DNA of 64,000 bases from Monarcha castaneiventris obscurior (taxonomy: Eukaryota; Chordata; Aves; Passeriformes; Monarchidae): positions 10,663,001 to 10,727,000 of the forward strand of contig JAMPIT010000230.1 in the NCBI GenBank assembly GCA_026261815.1, read 5' to 3'. The notes under the pieces were generated by a model. The model searched no databases. It saw only the letters and a program-made list of their open reading frames with translations, and was not told the DNA's origin. Of the stretch, positions 40,249-51,691 are shown one piece after another. Position 1 is the first letter of the stretch. Every line of letters begins with the position of its first letter. The translations under genes were made by a program, and so were the position numbers.

Positions 40249-43200
40249 TTTAAATATGTGGTAGGTAATTTATAGTGGAGTATTGCTAAGAAAAAAATGC
40301 TTTGACAGGTCTTGACAACTCAGAGGAAGAAAATATTTAATACTGTGTATAATAACAGAATCGCCTCTGTTTCAGCTTTCTCAGCATGAGCTGACAGGTC
40401 TTAACTTGACTTCTTTCACATGGTATCTTTCAATTTTTATCTAGAATGGATTGTACAAATGCTTTTCTTTGAGGCTTAATGAACCAAAATATTTTGGGGT
40501 ATGTATACTCAGGTTGTTTTGTGTAGGGGCCTAAATCTGTATTTCTGAACATTCTGTTGTGTATTCTGACAACTAGAAATGTAATAAGCTTAAATATTTC
40601 CTCTTTCTATAAGGAAAAAGGCATGCATCCTAGACAACCATACAAAAGCATACAAAAAAATTTAGCATGCAAGTGGATTTCTGCCTGTATACAGAATGTT
40701 CTTTTGGGTGACTTTTCTCTCTGCTGCTGCTGTTTCGACTCTTGACCATTGCTTTTATTAGATACTGCGTTGTTGGGTGTCTGTGCTTCCATCCTCGTGC
40801 CACTCAGCGATAATGGAATACATACACCTCTGAAGACCTCTAAATATGCTGGCTGGGTGTGTTCTCTGCTATCCAAGGCTCTGCCTCCCCATGGCTTCCT
40901 GCCCAGGCAGGATATTACTTAGAGCAGGTTGTTTACTGACCTTGCAGGGGCTCAGTGAGAGCCAAGCTGGGGCTGGGAGTGTATCAAACACTTCCAGGGA
41001 GGTTGTACCGATGCATGCTGCGGGGGGAAGCCATGGTGTCATGAACAGAGCCGTCCTGTGTGCTTAGCTGAGATTTTATCTGTGAGCACTAGTTATAGTG
41101 GGCTTTTTCTAAATGTGATTTTCTTTTAGAAGATGTTCGTGTTAAAACCAAAGGAAATTAAATTCAAATGTGCTCTCAGATATTATTGAGTCAAGCAAAT
41201 AAATGGATAAAAGCAGGCAAGCTCTTGCAATGTCAGGGATCTTTCCCCATCCCTCACAGGCTGGCTGAGTTGTTGTAGGTGTTGTGGTCTCCACGATCAG
41301 GTCCTGCTCTGTGGTCATCCAGGCCTATTATTACTCACTGAGCAGGCTTGAATGGAGCAATAAGCAAACACTCGGGTGGGGGTGGGGGTCCTGTTCTGCT
41401 TGGAGGAAACATTTTTGAGCCCCATTCCCAACAGTCCCTTGTGGTGTGGCCACCCTGGCAGGCAACACTCAGCTGTGGATGCAGGGTGACTCTCAGGACC
41501 CTCTGAGAATACCCTCTGCTTGCAGCCTCAGACAGGCTACAGGACATCCCTGTTACTCTCTCATTTGAGTCTAGGCAATGAAAATATATTTCCTAAATAA
41601 ATTATCTCAGAAAAAATTACTGTTTTTTAGCGAAGCATAATCATAATTAAAAACCACAAAGCATGTGGATTTTTTTTCTAAATAATCATGCCATGAAAGA
41701 CAGTATATTTTTCCTTTCTGAGGGCTGGAAACATAACAGAGACACTTCTAAAATGAGTCGCCTTTATTTATTTGGTTTCTGTATGAAAGTGTAAATATCA
41801 TGCTGTGTGTCAGACAGTACTGAACCTGCCACATGTCCCAGCTCTTCTCTTTGGGAGTGAGTAGCTTTATGCGACCTCTGAAAATGATCAAAACTGTCTT
41901 ATTTTGTGGCTGACTTTGAAGATGAGTCGCTTGAAATTGCTTGTGCCTCAGATACTGTCATGTCAGTAGCAGGGCTCTAATGAGGGGTGATTTCTCTCCC
42001 CCATTCCTGAGCTGCTGAGTGGGTCAGAGGTGTGGGTCGCACAGCTGAGAGAGGCTGCTCTACAAGAGGGAAACAAGAAATCATCTCTGTGATTAAAACC
42101 ATCATTTGGTCAACCTATATAACCACACGCTATCAGAAATTTGTCTTTTCTAAGAAAATGTGCAATGAATATTCTTTATCCAGCCATAGTAAATGAGGCA
42201 CGGTTAATTTCCCAACTGAATAGAATTAAAACATGTTACTGAGCCTCAACAGCCTCAGTTTTGCCCAGATTTATGAGACGGTGACCTTTATAACCATAGT
42301 TGAGTATAGACACACTAATGACACCTAGGTGCTTCTAGGCCTTCTATTTCTTATGTAATGGTGGATGCTTTTGGAGGGTACCCCGAAATCATGGGCAGTT
42401 TCTGTACTTGTGCCTGCTCCTGCTGTCTTTTTTTTTTTTTTTGATGAAGACTTCTGTACTTTTCTGTGTACATAAAATACATGATTTCCTCCCTGCAGAC
42501 ACAGTTCAGTAAAGAACTTGGACAAGAAACAGTTACATTCATTTCGTTGCAATTATTTAAACTGAAATTTAACCTTGAATATTAAATGCTTTGCTGAGTC
42601 TTGGTTTAATGGGATGAGATGATTGCAATAGGAAACGGATCCTTCTTGGCACTTCCCCAGGCTTCCAGGCTTGTGGAGGTGTTACTAATGTTGTGTGTGG
42701 TTAGTTGTTGAGGATTTTGAAAAGGGAATAAAATCAAATTACGAGATAAAATCCTACTTTTTTTTCCATTTTGTCCTCACCGAGGAAGACCAGATAGTAA
42801 CGTCTTCTTAGCTCCACCTTATGTAAACTTTGGATTGCCAGGAAGTTATGGGATTACCACTACACAGAATTGGTGTTTTTGGCTGGTTACCAAACTCAAC
42901 CCGCTACACCAGTCAAAATAATAGTTTGACCAAGCACTCATTATGTATTGTTGCTAAATTCTAATTGTGGAGGTAAAGAAAGGAAAGACTTCATTATTTT
43001 CCATCATCCTGTTTCGACCTTTGAGTTACTGGTGTTTCTCATACATCTATTTAACTTTTTGGCATTGCAAATGTCTCAATTCCACTTCCTTTTAATAAAA
43101 GTTATGGAAAAGAAATTATAATTTCCTTCTTATCTTTAAATATGCTTTATGAATTTTTTTAATTGTTAGTTTTGCCTTGTATTTGAACTGTTTCCTTTCT

Positions 43201-46200
43201 TGGTTTTTGTAATAACAAGGATTTCCTTACAGTTTCAAGAACAGCTTTAACTGAGCTAAACACATGTATACAAAGAAACCTCTTTTGTGTAATTGTGTTC
43301 CTACATATGTTCCAGTTTCCCCAGGATCTTTAAGCAAGTGATAATAGTGTCTATATGAGATGTACAAATATAATTTGTACAGATATATATACACACACTG
43401 CCATGTATGTTCTAACTTAGGCTATTGTCTCTTAAATTGTTACATGAACTGTCGGTTGACTTGCTCCCTGAAAGCTGATTTTCTTTTACAGTTGAAGCCT
43501 TTCTAGGAGATTCAGTAAAACGAGATTATGGTTAGATTTCCACTAAGTAATCTATGTGGATTGACTATTGCTGAAGGCACTTTTATTTCCTGAACAAAAG
43601 AAATGTGTCTTTCTCTGCTTGGGTTTATTACTTTTAAATTAATGTGACTAGTGTAAATCAGATAGGCTTAGTATGCCAAGTATAGTGCAGCTATTTAATA
43701 CTTCGATGAAATGTACTGGAGCAAATGGCAACAAGGCATTTTACAAAAGTAATCATACTGCTGAAACCACCATAAGTCTGTGTTGTCTTTTGGTTAGGCT
43801 TTGATTTTTATGAACAAAAGAGATATTCTGGTCTTCAGAGATGGTTACCATTTATTTAGGAAAATTCATATGTGATCTGACAGGTGGTCTCTATTTCACT
43901 TGTGATTTGATTTTTTTGCTGTCCCCCTCAGAGATTCTCTGCAACTTGCTATCAGTACTTCTGGTAACTTTGCAAGTTCAAGGAGTTAAACTGCAATAAG
44001 CACTTTAGTCTTACAAGACTTGAAAAAAAGAGGCAACATCCACATAATTACGTATTAGGATAAAAACCTGTGGTTCTCACAATGAAAATGCTTTTGGGAG
44101 TTGTTCTCCTTAAATTAGCCTTAAACATTTGGAGTTTGAGTTTCTGTATAACAGCCTACCAAATGGGGTTGGAGGAGGTCAGGTTTGAGCAACGGCTCTA
44201 TTGTGCAGATATTTATTTCAGCTGGAGGCAACTGGCCACTTTTAGCAATACAGGACATGAGCTGGAGACAGTGGGCACTGGAAGGGCTGCTGGGGGCTGA
44301 ATTATGCTTTTTTCTACTGAGCTACTTTACAACAACACATGTGCTGGAACAAGGGTGGGAAGGAAGGTGCTGCCCATCTGGGTGAATGTTTCACTAGTGG
44401 AGGAAACCAGGTAATGAAAGAAGAAAAAAGACTTGAGGGAAGGGAGCAGTGGAAATAAACAGAAATAGAAAGTTAAAAGAAGTTAATCTTGGCTTTCTCA
44501 CAGAACTGTGAGAAAAAGCAGCAATGATTTCACAAAAACCTTTGTTAGTCAGAAGTGCTATTTTTTTCTCCTCCCTGTTCTCATTTAGAGTGATAAAGCC
44601 TTATTTAAAGTAGAAGATTTTGATGAAAATTTTAATTTAATAATCTTTGGCTCACCTATTAATTTTCCTGTAATGGAAAACAAACTGTCAGATTCCTGCT
44701 ACTGCAGGGCTTTTAAGCCCTCTACAACTAAATAAAAAAAGGGTAAACTTTTTTCTTATCTAAATAATTTTTATGGGGTTGGCTGTTAGCCAAGGAGTAG
44801 ATGAACGAAGCAGTGAATTACTAAGAATTGTTTTTACTAGAAATCCTTTTATAGGTACATTTCTGACAATGGTCTGATTGAACAGAATTATGTAGTTGAA
44901 TCAAAAGCATTTCAGATACAGACTTCTTGGTCTGGGGTGGGGCTTGGTGTTCAGGAAGAATCCCCACCTCCTCGCTTTTGAGTTGTGATCTGTTTATGTT
45001 GAGATTTTTTTTTTTTGAGTTGTGACCTGTAATGCTGGCACTTGACACGGGTAAAAGACATGCTGCTTTTCATGGTTAGTAGAGGTCTAACTTTTTTAAA
45101 AGTGTCTTGTAGCAAAACAGTAGCGCTTCTTTGATTAAAATATAAGTCACAACTGATCAAAGCATTTCACCCGTATCGTCTTCAGACTAGGAAATGCAAG
45201 GAAACGAAAATCTAACTTTTCTCACCAGCTTGTGATAGCAATGAGTCAAACTTGCTATAATGAACACAGTCAAACTTTACTGCTACCATTTCTTATAAAC
45301 TTTCTTAAATAGTTCTTTGGAGAAGGAATTTTAGAAGTAGCAAGACCAACCCAGCTGTAGTGTTGTTTTAAAGGGGAAGATTTTTTCCATGTTTATTTTC
45401 TCTTCTTCTTGTTTTGGTTTTTTCCAAACAGGGTCTTTTGCACTATAAATGAAGTCCTTTGTTTGAGAACAATTTGCTTTTTGCTTTAGAGAAGTGACAA
45501 AATTTAATCTCTAATTCCATTGAGGAGAAAAAGAATTAATAGAAATTTTACTGAAAACACAGCAAAACTAAAAATATTCCAGTTTTAGGCAAACACAAAG
45601 CCAAATGAAGCCCATTCTGTACTTTCATGTAGAGAAGTTCTTCTGTTGGGAGAGAAAATGAATGTCAAAATTTACCAATTATTTTGAAGAGATATTTATA
45701 CAGTGGTAATATGAACACAAGTTGCTTGTATGTGAGAAATTGATAAAGGTCTTCTAGATGTGACTTTGTTTCTTTTTCTTCAGGAAAAATAGTGACAGAT
45801 GATTTTGGGATAATACACAATTAATTGTTACAAAAAATTTCATTTTGTTTTTGAAGAAGAAAAGGAAGAAAGCATTTTTAAATTAAACAAAATACACTTT
45901 TTTATTCTTAACAATAATCTTGTCCATCAGTGGCTTTACCAGACTACGATGTTTTCTCTCTTTACGTACACTATGCCTGTGCATTTGTCTGTACTGGCCT
46001 TAAATGAGCTAAGCAGACCACGAATTAGCTGTAAAGACTCCTTCACAGTGTATTCTAAAGGCTGCAAAACAGCCACCACTTGCATCATTATTGGATGCTT
46101 TATTGAGGTTTGAAGCAGATGTTGCTTAGTTCTTTGGAGATGCCTTGCTCCTCATCGGGTGGCTTACTTCAGAGTTTTTAGACTTCAATTTATTTTTAAT

Positions 46201-47229
46201 CCTGTGATATAGGATCACGTATCTTCTTATTTTAACATGTTTAAATTTTGCCTCTACCTTCCAAGTACACTCCACTTCTTGTGACATCTGACTGTTTTTC
46301 ATTCTCTCTCGTTGGTCATGTTGCCATCCTCTGTGCAGCTTGGCCACTTCATTTAAATACAACTTTTGGGAAAGGTTGATTGTAGGTACTCGAGATTAGA
46401 AGAGGTAGATACTGTTCTGATCTTTGTTTTACTGCATTTTTAAGTCACAATGAATGTAGCTGTCCCCAAGCCTGTGCTACTTGATACCTCACTTCTTCTG
46501 TATGAAAATGCTGCTTTTTTACCCTCTTGTAGTAGGTGCTTGGACAGAAAGGTCTGACCTTTTCTTCTGTGCAGCCTTCCTCTTGGGTGGGGAGCTCTAA
46601 CACGAATGTTAGAATCTTGCACAATGTAACTTTAGCAGTTTTTATTCTTCCACAAGGAGTGTGAGGCCATGAGTACCCAGCAAACAGACCACTGCCAAGG
46701 TGGGCTCCAAGTCCCTGTTCCCAGAAGTTCATCTGACAGCAGAGGGAGCCTTGGTTCACACACCTGAATTACACGCATACATTTCAATTATGCTGATACC
46801 AATTACAAGGGAATTTTTCCCTGGCAAAGCGTATTGGGACTGTTAGGGAGTTGTGGCTGGCAATGCCTCATGTCAGCCACCAAATATTGAGCCTTCTAGC
46901 TTGCAGACTTAATTACAAATCCATGGTTTACTTTTGCAATCTGTTGTGCTCGGCAGTGCTGGGACTGGTGATAAGTCTATCAGTTTTTACTTGGTCACTA
47001 ACACATCACCAGCATTAAATTCTGAATGGCAGCCTCTGTGCACACTGCCTGGGCTATCTCTGATAAAACATTAATCATTTCAAGGTTCCATTCAAACCCA
47101 TTGATAGAAATTGCAAAATGTAATTTAGCTTTCAGAATAGAATTAATGTTTTCTAATAGCTCTAAGCTATTCTGTGATTTATTGGTTCCACTGCTTGAGG
47201 GTTTTTATAATCTAAATTGGTGATTACAG

Positions 47230-47253
47230 ATGATACACAACATTGTGTATCAT
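47230..47253. repeat. Near-perfect 24-bp palindrome
   Basis: ATGATACACAA (47230-47240) and TTGTGTATCAT (47243-47253) are perfect reverse complements separated by two bases (CA). Pairing does not extend outwards. It could be a very short miniature-element remnant, a binding site for a dimeric factor, or chance. Confidence 0.85.
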
Positions 47254-47938
47254 AAATAGGAATTATGTGTCTGGTGAAAACGATAATGGGTTTTTGTACC
47301 TTGTATGTATATTAGTACATTCAGTAGTATATTAAAGCCTATTTTAGAATTGGAAGATGATTTTGCCCCCATATAGATCTTCCCAGCTCATTCAGTCAGT
47401 GAATTTGCTGCTGTTTACTGGTCCTCCTCTAATTTGATAAATATGTATTGTATCAGAACATAATAAAATTAAAGGTGCTCCTGTGGAATCTTGTTTTCTA
47501 TGATATGCTCTTTTTTAAAAATTCTTCTTATTTTTTGCTTGTTTTTGAGGAGATGATGAAGATTATAATACTGTTTATGATTCCTGAGGAAATTTTAGCC
47601 CAGTGCTTGATTGGCGATGAATGTATTTACTGGTTATGTGTGGGAGGATTATTTTTGCATTGCCAAGTCCACCATGGGATGATCTTAGTAAACATGGAGA
47701 AGATGAAGTGAACATCTTTGTGGACAATGGAAGTTTTATATTCTTTTATTAAAGCTTTAACATGTGCTGTTATTTTTCTTTGCTGACCCAAATTTCCACC
47801 TTGCAGTGCAGATGGCTGGTACTGGGCTGCTCTTTCTCTCATCATGGGATTGGTGGGCTCTACAGTCACTGTCAACAAACAGTGGCTTTGAAAGGCTCTT
47901 GCTGTTGTAGAAATTGAAACTATGTTGTGATAAAACAG

Positions 47939-48121
47939 AATCACAGAATCATAGAATCATAGAATTGTTTGGGCTCGAAAGAACTTTCAAAGATCATCTA
48001 ATCCAGCTCCTTGCCATGGACAGGGACATCTTTCACTAGATCAGGCTGCTCAAGGCCCCATTAAACCTGACATAGAACACTTGCAGGGATGGAGCATCCA
48101 CAGCTTCTCTGTTGCCCCAAA
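47939..48121 (-). mobile_element. CR1 LINE 3' tail, antisense
   Basis: It begins with tandem CR1 3'-terminal octamer units in reverse (AGAATCATAGAATCATAGAA), then GTTTGGGCTCGAAAGAAC, GATCATCTAATCCAGCTCC, GCCATGGACAGGGACATC, CACTAGATCAGGCTGCTCAA and a final GATGGAGCATCCACAGCTTC. These are the reverse complement of a typical CR1 3' UTR. The retained terminal repeats and good similarity make it one of the less decayed copies. Only about 180 bases remain. Confidence 0.92.
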
Positions 48122-49136
48122 GCTGAGATACCCATAACTTGTCTGAAAGTAAGTGTAATACCTACAGGAAGTTATGTGGAACAACTGGTTTATTATAGTG
48201 ATTTGTAAATTCTTCCCTTAAACATGCATTAATTTGCTTTGATTTAAATCTTATGAAGAACAGATGTTAGAATACCCCAAATATTTATTGCTTTTCCTTT
48301 TGTTCTTTATAATGTGAAGATATGCAGTAAAAGTTAATGCCAAATTTAAGTAAAATTAATGGTGTTAGTGATTTTTTGATAGAAATAAATTCTATTTTTA
48401 AAAAAGGTATTTCTTATCAAACAGTGCAAATCCATGTGTATTTCTTATTTATTGTCTATACATCTAATTATAGAGAAGCTTGCTTTAGACAAGACTTTCA
48501 ATGAAACAAGGAAGTCATTTATTACATTCCTCTTAGAATTTATAAAACACTCAGCTTTCACAGTGATGACCATTTATTATTATTTTTATTATATAAATAC
48601 TTAGATAAAGAGGAATGGGTGCCAGCAGTGAATTAAATAAAACCCCCAATTGATCAATAACTCAATTTAGTTGAGAATTTCTTTAGAAAATACAGCGGTA
48701 TTAATCAGGAGAGAACACTTCAAGTATAAAATTTGATTTTCTTAGTGGAAAATCAGTTTGCTTTATCAAAATCCTAAGGTCTCTTTCCTCCTTTCTCTCC
48801 CCATCATACAATTCTTCTTCTGCAGTAAAGCTAAATCAGATTTGTCTGAAGCAGTAATTGGTGATTATCTCCTAACTGGAAGACATAGTTGAGCCTCTTT
48901 GGTTAATCCTATCTTGGTTGCCATCTATAGTGAGTCACAGCATGGCAAGGAAGAGAGAGGACTGCTGTATGATTTCATTTTTCCTATGAGGTGTAATTAT
49001 GTCCAAGAGCTCTGCAAATTGTGGAGAAAAGGACAATTGGACCTCACCAAAGAGATGTGAAATGGTTGGGATGGAGAATGACCTCCTGCCTCAGTGTAAG
49101 GCTTTGTGGCTTGCAGGAGGGATCCCAGGTTGTGTT
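48122..49136. other. Non-coding DNA between two CR1 tails
   Basis: AT-rich, with no open frame or repeat family that I can support. Confidence 0.45.
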
Positions 49137-49270
49137 CACAGAATCACAGAAGATGCTGAGTTGGAAATGACCCACAAAGATCATAGAGCCTAACTCCTGG
49201 TGCTGCACAGCACCATCCCCAGGAGTCACACCATGTGCCCAAGAGTATTGTCCAAATGCTTCTTGAACTC
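49137..49270 (-). mobile_element. CR1 LINE 3' tail, antisense, different subfamily
   Basis: It starts CACAGAATCACAGAAGATGC and continues with GAGTTGGAAATGACCCAC, AAGATCATAGAGCCTAACTCC, TGCACAGCACCATCCCCAG, CACACCATGTGCCCAAGAG and ATTGTCCAAATGCTTCTTGA. These are the reverse complement of a CR1 3' end whose wording differs from the tail at 47939, so the two come from different subfamilies. A short direct repeat (GTGTGGAAAAGT at 49272 and 49292) lies just beyond the edge. Confidence 0.88.
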
Positions 49271-51068
49271 AGTGTGGAAAAGTAAAAACCCGTGTGGAAA
49301 AGTTTTTATAATTTTTTAAGCTTTCTTGTGTACTCTAGCATAATCTGTTCATTATTTGGACTAATGAAGTGTTACGAAATGAAATCTACCTAATGGAAAA
49401 AATCCCTACTTTATTTTACATAGAAATTAAAAATGAGAACTGAGGATTATTTATGCTTATGCAATGTTCTACATTCTATTAAAAAGCCTGGGTTTTGCTT
49501 CACACTTGAGGAAGGATTTATGTGCACTAAAACATCATTATTATGATTGTTGTTATTATTAACAACAGGGTGGTCTAATAAAAGTTATCTATCACTTCAA
49601 ATCCTGACTAACTTGTTTTATTGATGCATCTTAACATCACTTTGTCAAAGATAACACCGTTTTTGTAGAAGCAAGTCTCTTCTGAGAGATGTGGAGAACC
49701 TTTCAAGTGACCCCTGTTGGAGCCAAGAGAGTGATTTATAATTTTATTAGCAAAGTTTTCTCCTCCAGACAGTTTCATTAGATGTTTTATGAGGAAAGAA
49801 GTGTTTTAGAAGTCCAGCCACTAGTTTGTTCTTTCACATTTATATCCCAGAAAACCTGACTGCACCCTTGGTGCCAGGTTCTTGGCTCCTTGGCTAGAGT
49901 CCCTATTGCTATTAGAACTATGCTGTGTAGTATGGGAAAAGCAAAATGGTAATGCGATTGCAATTTCATACTTTATGAATTCATTGTGCATCCTCTCTCT
50001 CTAGTCTGTACTGCTTTCAATTTTGGAGAGCAGATCAATATGATAACTTACATATCAATCTCTAGGTAATGTTGCATAAAACTAATAACTGTAAAGGAAC
50101 TTCTTCATAAATTGCTGATATTTATGCCTTGTGCACTTTTAAAGCATTTTTTTACAGTATTTTGATACGTGCTTCAGTGATAATGTGGTGGAAGGAAGAT
50201 TTTTTTTATGTGAATAAGTCTTTGATATGTAATTTTGTTAGTGCAAATATATCTATATCTGTTTCTTCCAGAGCGTCCCATTTTCAATTTACCATACATT
50301 TGAAATGATGTTTTCATATTCTTACATCAGCAGAATGCTTTGTTGTCTTACATATTGCTGTAGAAAATATACTGAAAATCTCTTCTACCTGGTAAAAATC
50401 TATTAGTTGTTCCAAAAAAGCATCTTTACAGTATTAGGACTGTATCTTGCATGTTTGTATAATATATAATAAAAAAAATTATAATTTATAATTTTCGGGC
50501 CATGGGCAAATCTTGTGTATGCAAAATCCATTTTTAGCTACTTTGTGACAGTCCTTAAATCCTGTCTCTTAAAATGTCAGTTGAGCAGAAGCAAAGCCTC
50601 TAAAAAAGCTGTAGCACACATCTGTGAATCTCCTGCTTCTTGTGTTTGATGCATTGCCTAAGACTGCCTGGGATGCAGCCAGGCTCAAAAGCTCAGTCTG
50701 CAAGGTTAACATGGAGACATTCACATCATCAAGGATATATTAACCAGAAAACACTCAGAAGAGGTTATAGGGAAAAAAAGTATTTAACTTGCTAATGGTT
50801 GTTATCAGCATTTTGTAACTAAATAACTTCATATAGATCTGCCCATCTCCCCTCTTCTTGAGATCAGCCAGTACATAGAGTTAAGTGCATGATGTGCTAG
50901 ACATTCCTTGTGAGTCACTTCCGACTCAGACTATTCTGTGAAAAACTCTTTAAGAACTGCAAGCAACTGTCCTGTCATTGTAGGGGAAGGTACAGCACCG
51001 TGGGCACTGGCAGTGCTGAGGTTCTCTGAGTAGTGCTTGCACCTTGTCAGCTCTGGTCAACCCTGTGG
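49271..51068. other. Non-coding DNA, nothing recognised
   Basis: AT-rich, with an A/T-only stretch near 50455-50495. No exon or transposon supported. Confidence 0.45.
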
Positions 51069-51073
51069 GCACC
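51069..51073 (+). repeat. Target-site duplication, left copy
   Basis: GCACC directly precedes the LTR start TGTAAGAG. It matches GCACC directly after the LTR end. Confidence 0.85.
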
Positions 51074-51686
51074 TGTAAGAGAATTAAAGATCACAGTTGC
51101 CTCCAACACTGTAAAGCCCACAAGAAGGAACTTGCTGTAAGATAAACCACCACATCAGGTGCATGAGATAAGCGCAGAAGAGAGGAATTTGCAACAGAAA
51201 GGTGTTAGTTCGAAACCTGACAAGAGGTGAGGTTTGGTTTGCACATCTGCGTTAATGCATCCAGACAAAAATTCCCCACTGTGGCAAACTGTGATAAAGG
51301 AAGCAACTGCTTATACACATCTCACTCCAAGTAACGGGAGTGGCATCTATGCTCCGTGGATACTTGGAACTTGGACTGTATAAAGGTGGTACCCCTGGAA
51401 GAGCAGCTCTGGGACCACCACCACCAAGAAACCCAGGGTGAAAGACGGACCAGCTGGATGCTGCTGGATCCCTGGGGGATCTTTCTACTTAATCTGTCTC
51501 TCTCTCACTCTCCTTTCATTTTCTCCCTCTCTGGCACCCCCTTTGCCCCCCCTCCTCCCTTTCCTATTCCTTTCTCTCTCTCTACCTCACATTTACTATT
51601 AAATAGAATCTGTACTGTTGAGTTTGGCACTTGGTCTTGTTTGCACCTTAATTCGGACAGAGGTATCGAATAATCGAATTGCAACA
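51074..51686 (+). mobile_element. Solo LTR of an endogenous retrovirus, ERVL-like
   Basis: A 613-base element beginning TGTAAGAG and ending TTGCAACA, the expected TG...CA with TGT/ACA inverted ends. It is flanked by a perfect 5-bp duplication (GCACC). Internal order fits a + strand LTR: U3, a TATA box (TATAAAGG at 51379), a long pyrimidine-rich run (51493-51587), a degraded poly(A) signal region (ATTAAATAGAATCTG near 51598), then a U5-like end with TTAATTCGGACAGAGG. The 5-bp duplication points to ERVL rather than ERV1 (usually 4) or ERVK (usually 6). No internal viral genes adjoin it, so it is the product of LTR-LTR recombination. It lies in sense orientation in the inferred intron and could supply a promoter or poly(A) site. 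The 105-codon frame inside it is not a gene. Confidence 0.9.
51379..51386 (+). promoter_or_regulatory. TATA box of the solo LTR
   Basis: TATAAAGG stands about 305 bases into the LTR, the expected place for the U3 core promoter. Transcription would start roughly 25-30 bases downstream. Whether it is active is unknown. Confidence 0.65.
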
Positions 51687-51691
51687 GCACC
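51687..51691 (+). repeat. Target-site duplication, right copy
   Basis: GCACC directly follows the LTR terminal CA and is identical to the left copy at 51069-51073. Confidence 0.85.

Larger units (their letters stand above)
28098..47229. other. Long non-coding tract, no certain gene or transposon
   Basis: Nearly 19 kb of mostly AT-rich sequence. Scattered simple repeats occur: TACA/TATA at 29200-29227, CCT/TTC at 30601-30628, ATT/ATTT at 33808-33830, T-rich at 32944-32992, TA at 40219-40248 and a 15-T run at 42428-42442. GC-richer patches near 29600-29830, 40850-41060 and 41230-41560 have short frames but no family signature. An isolated acceptor-like site precedes 32185. I see no RNA gene. 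Confidence 0.4.
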
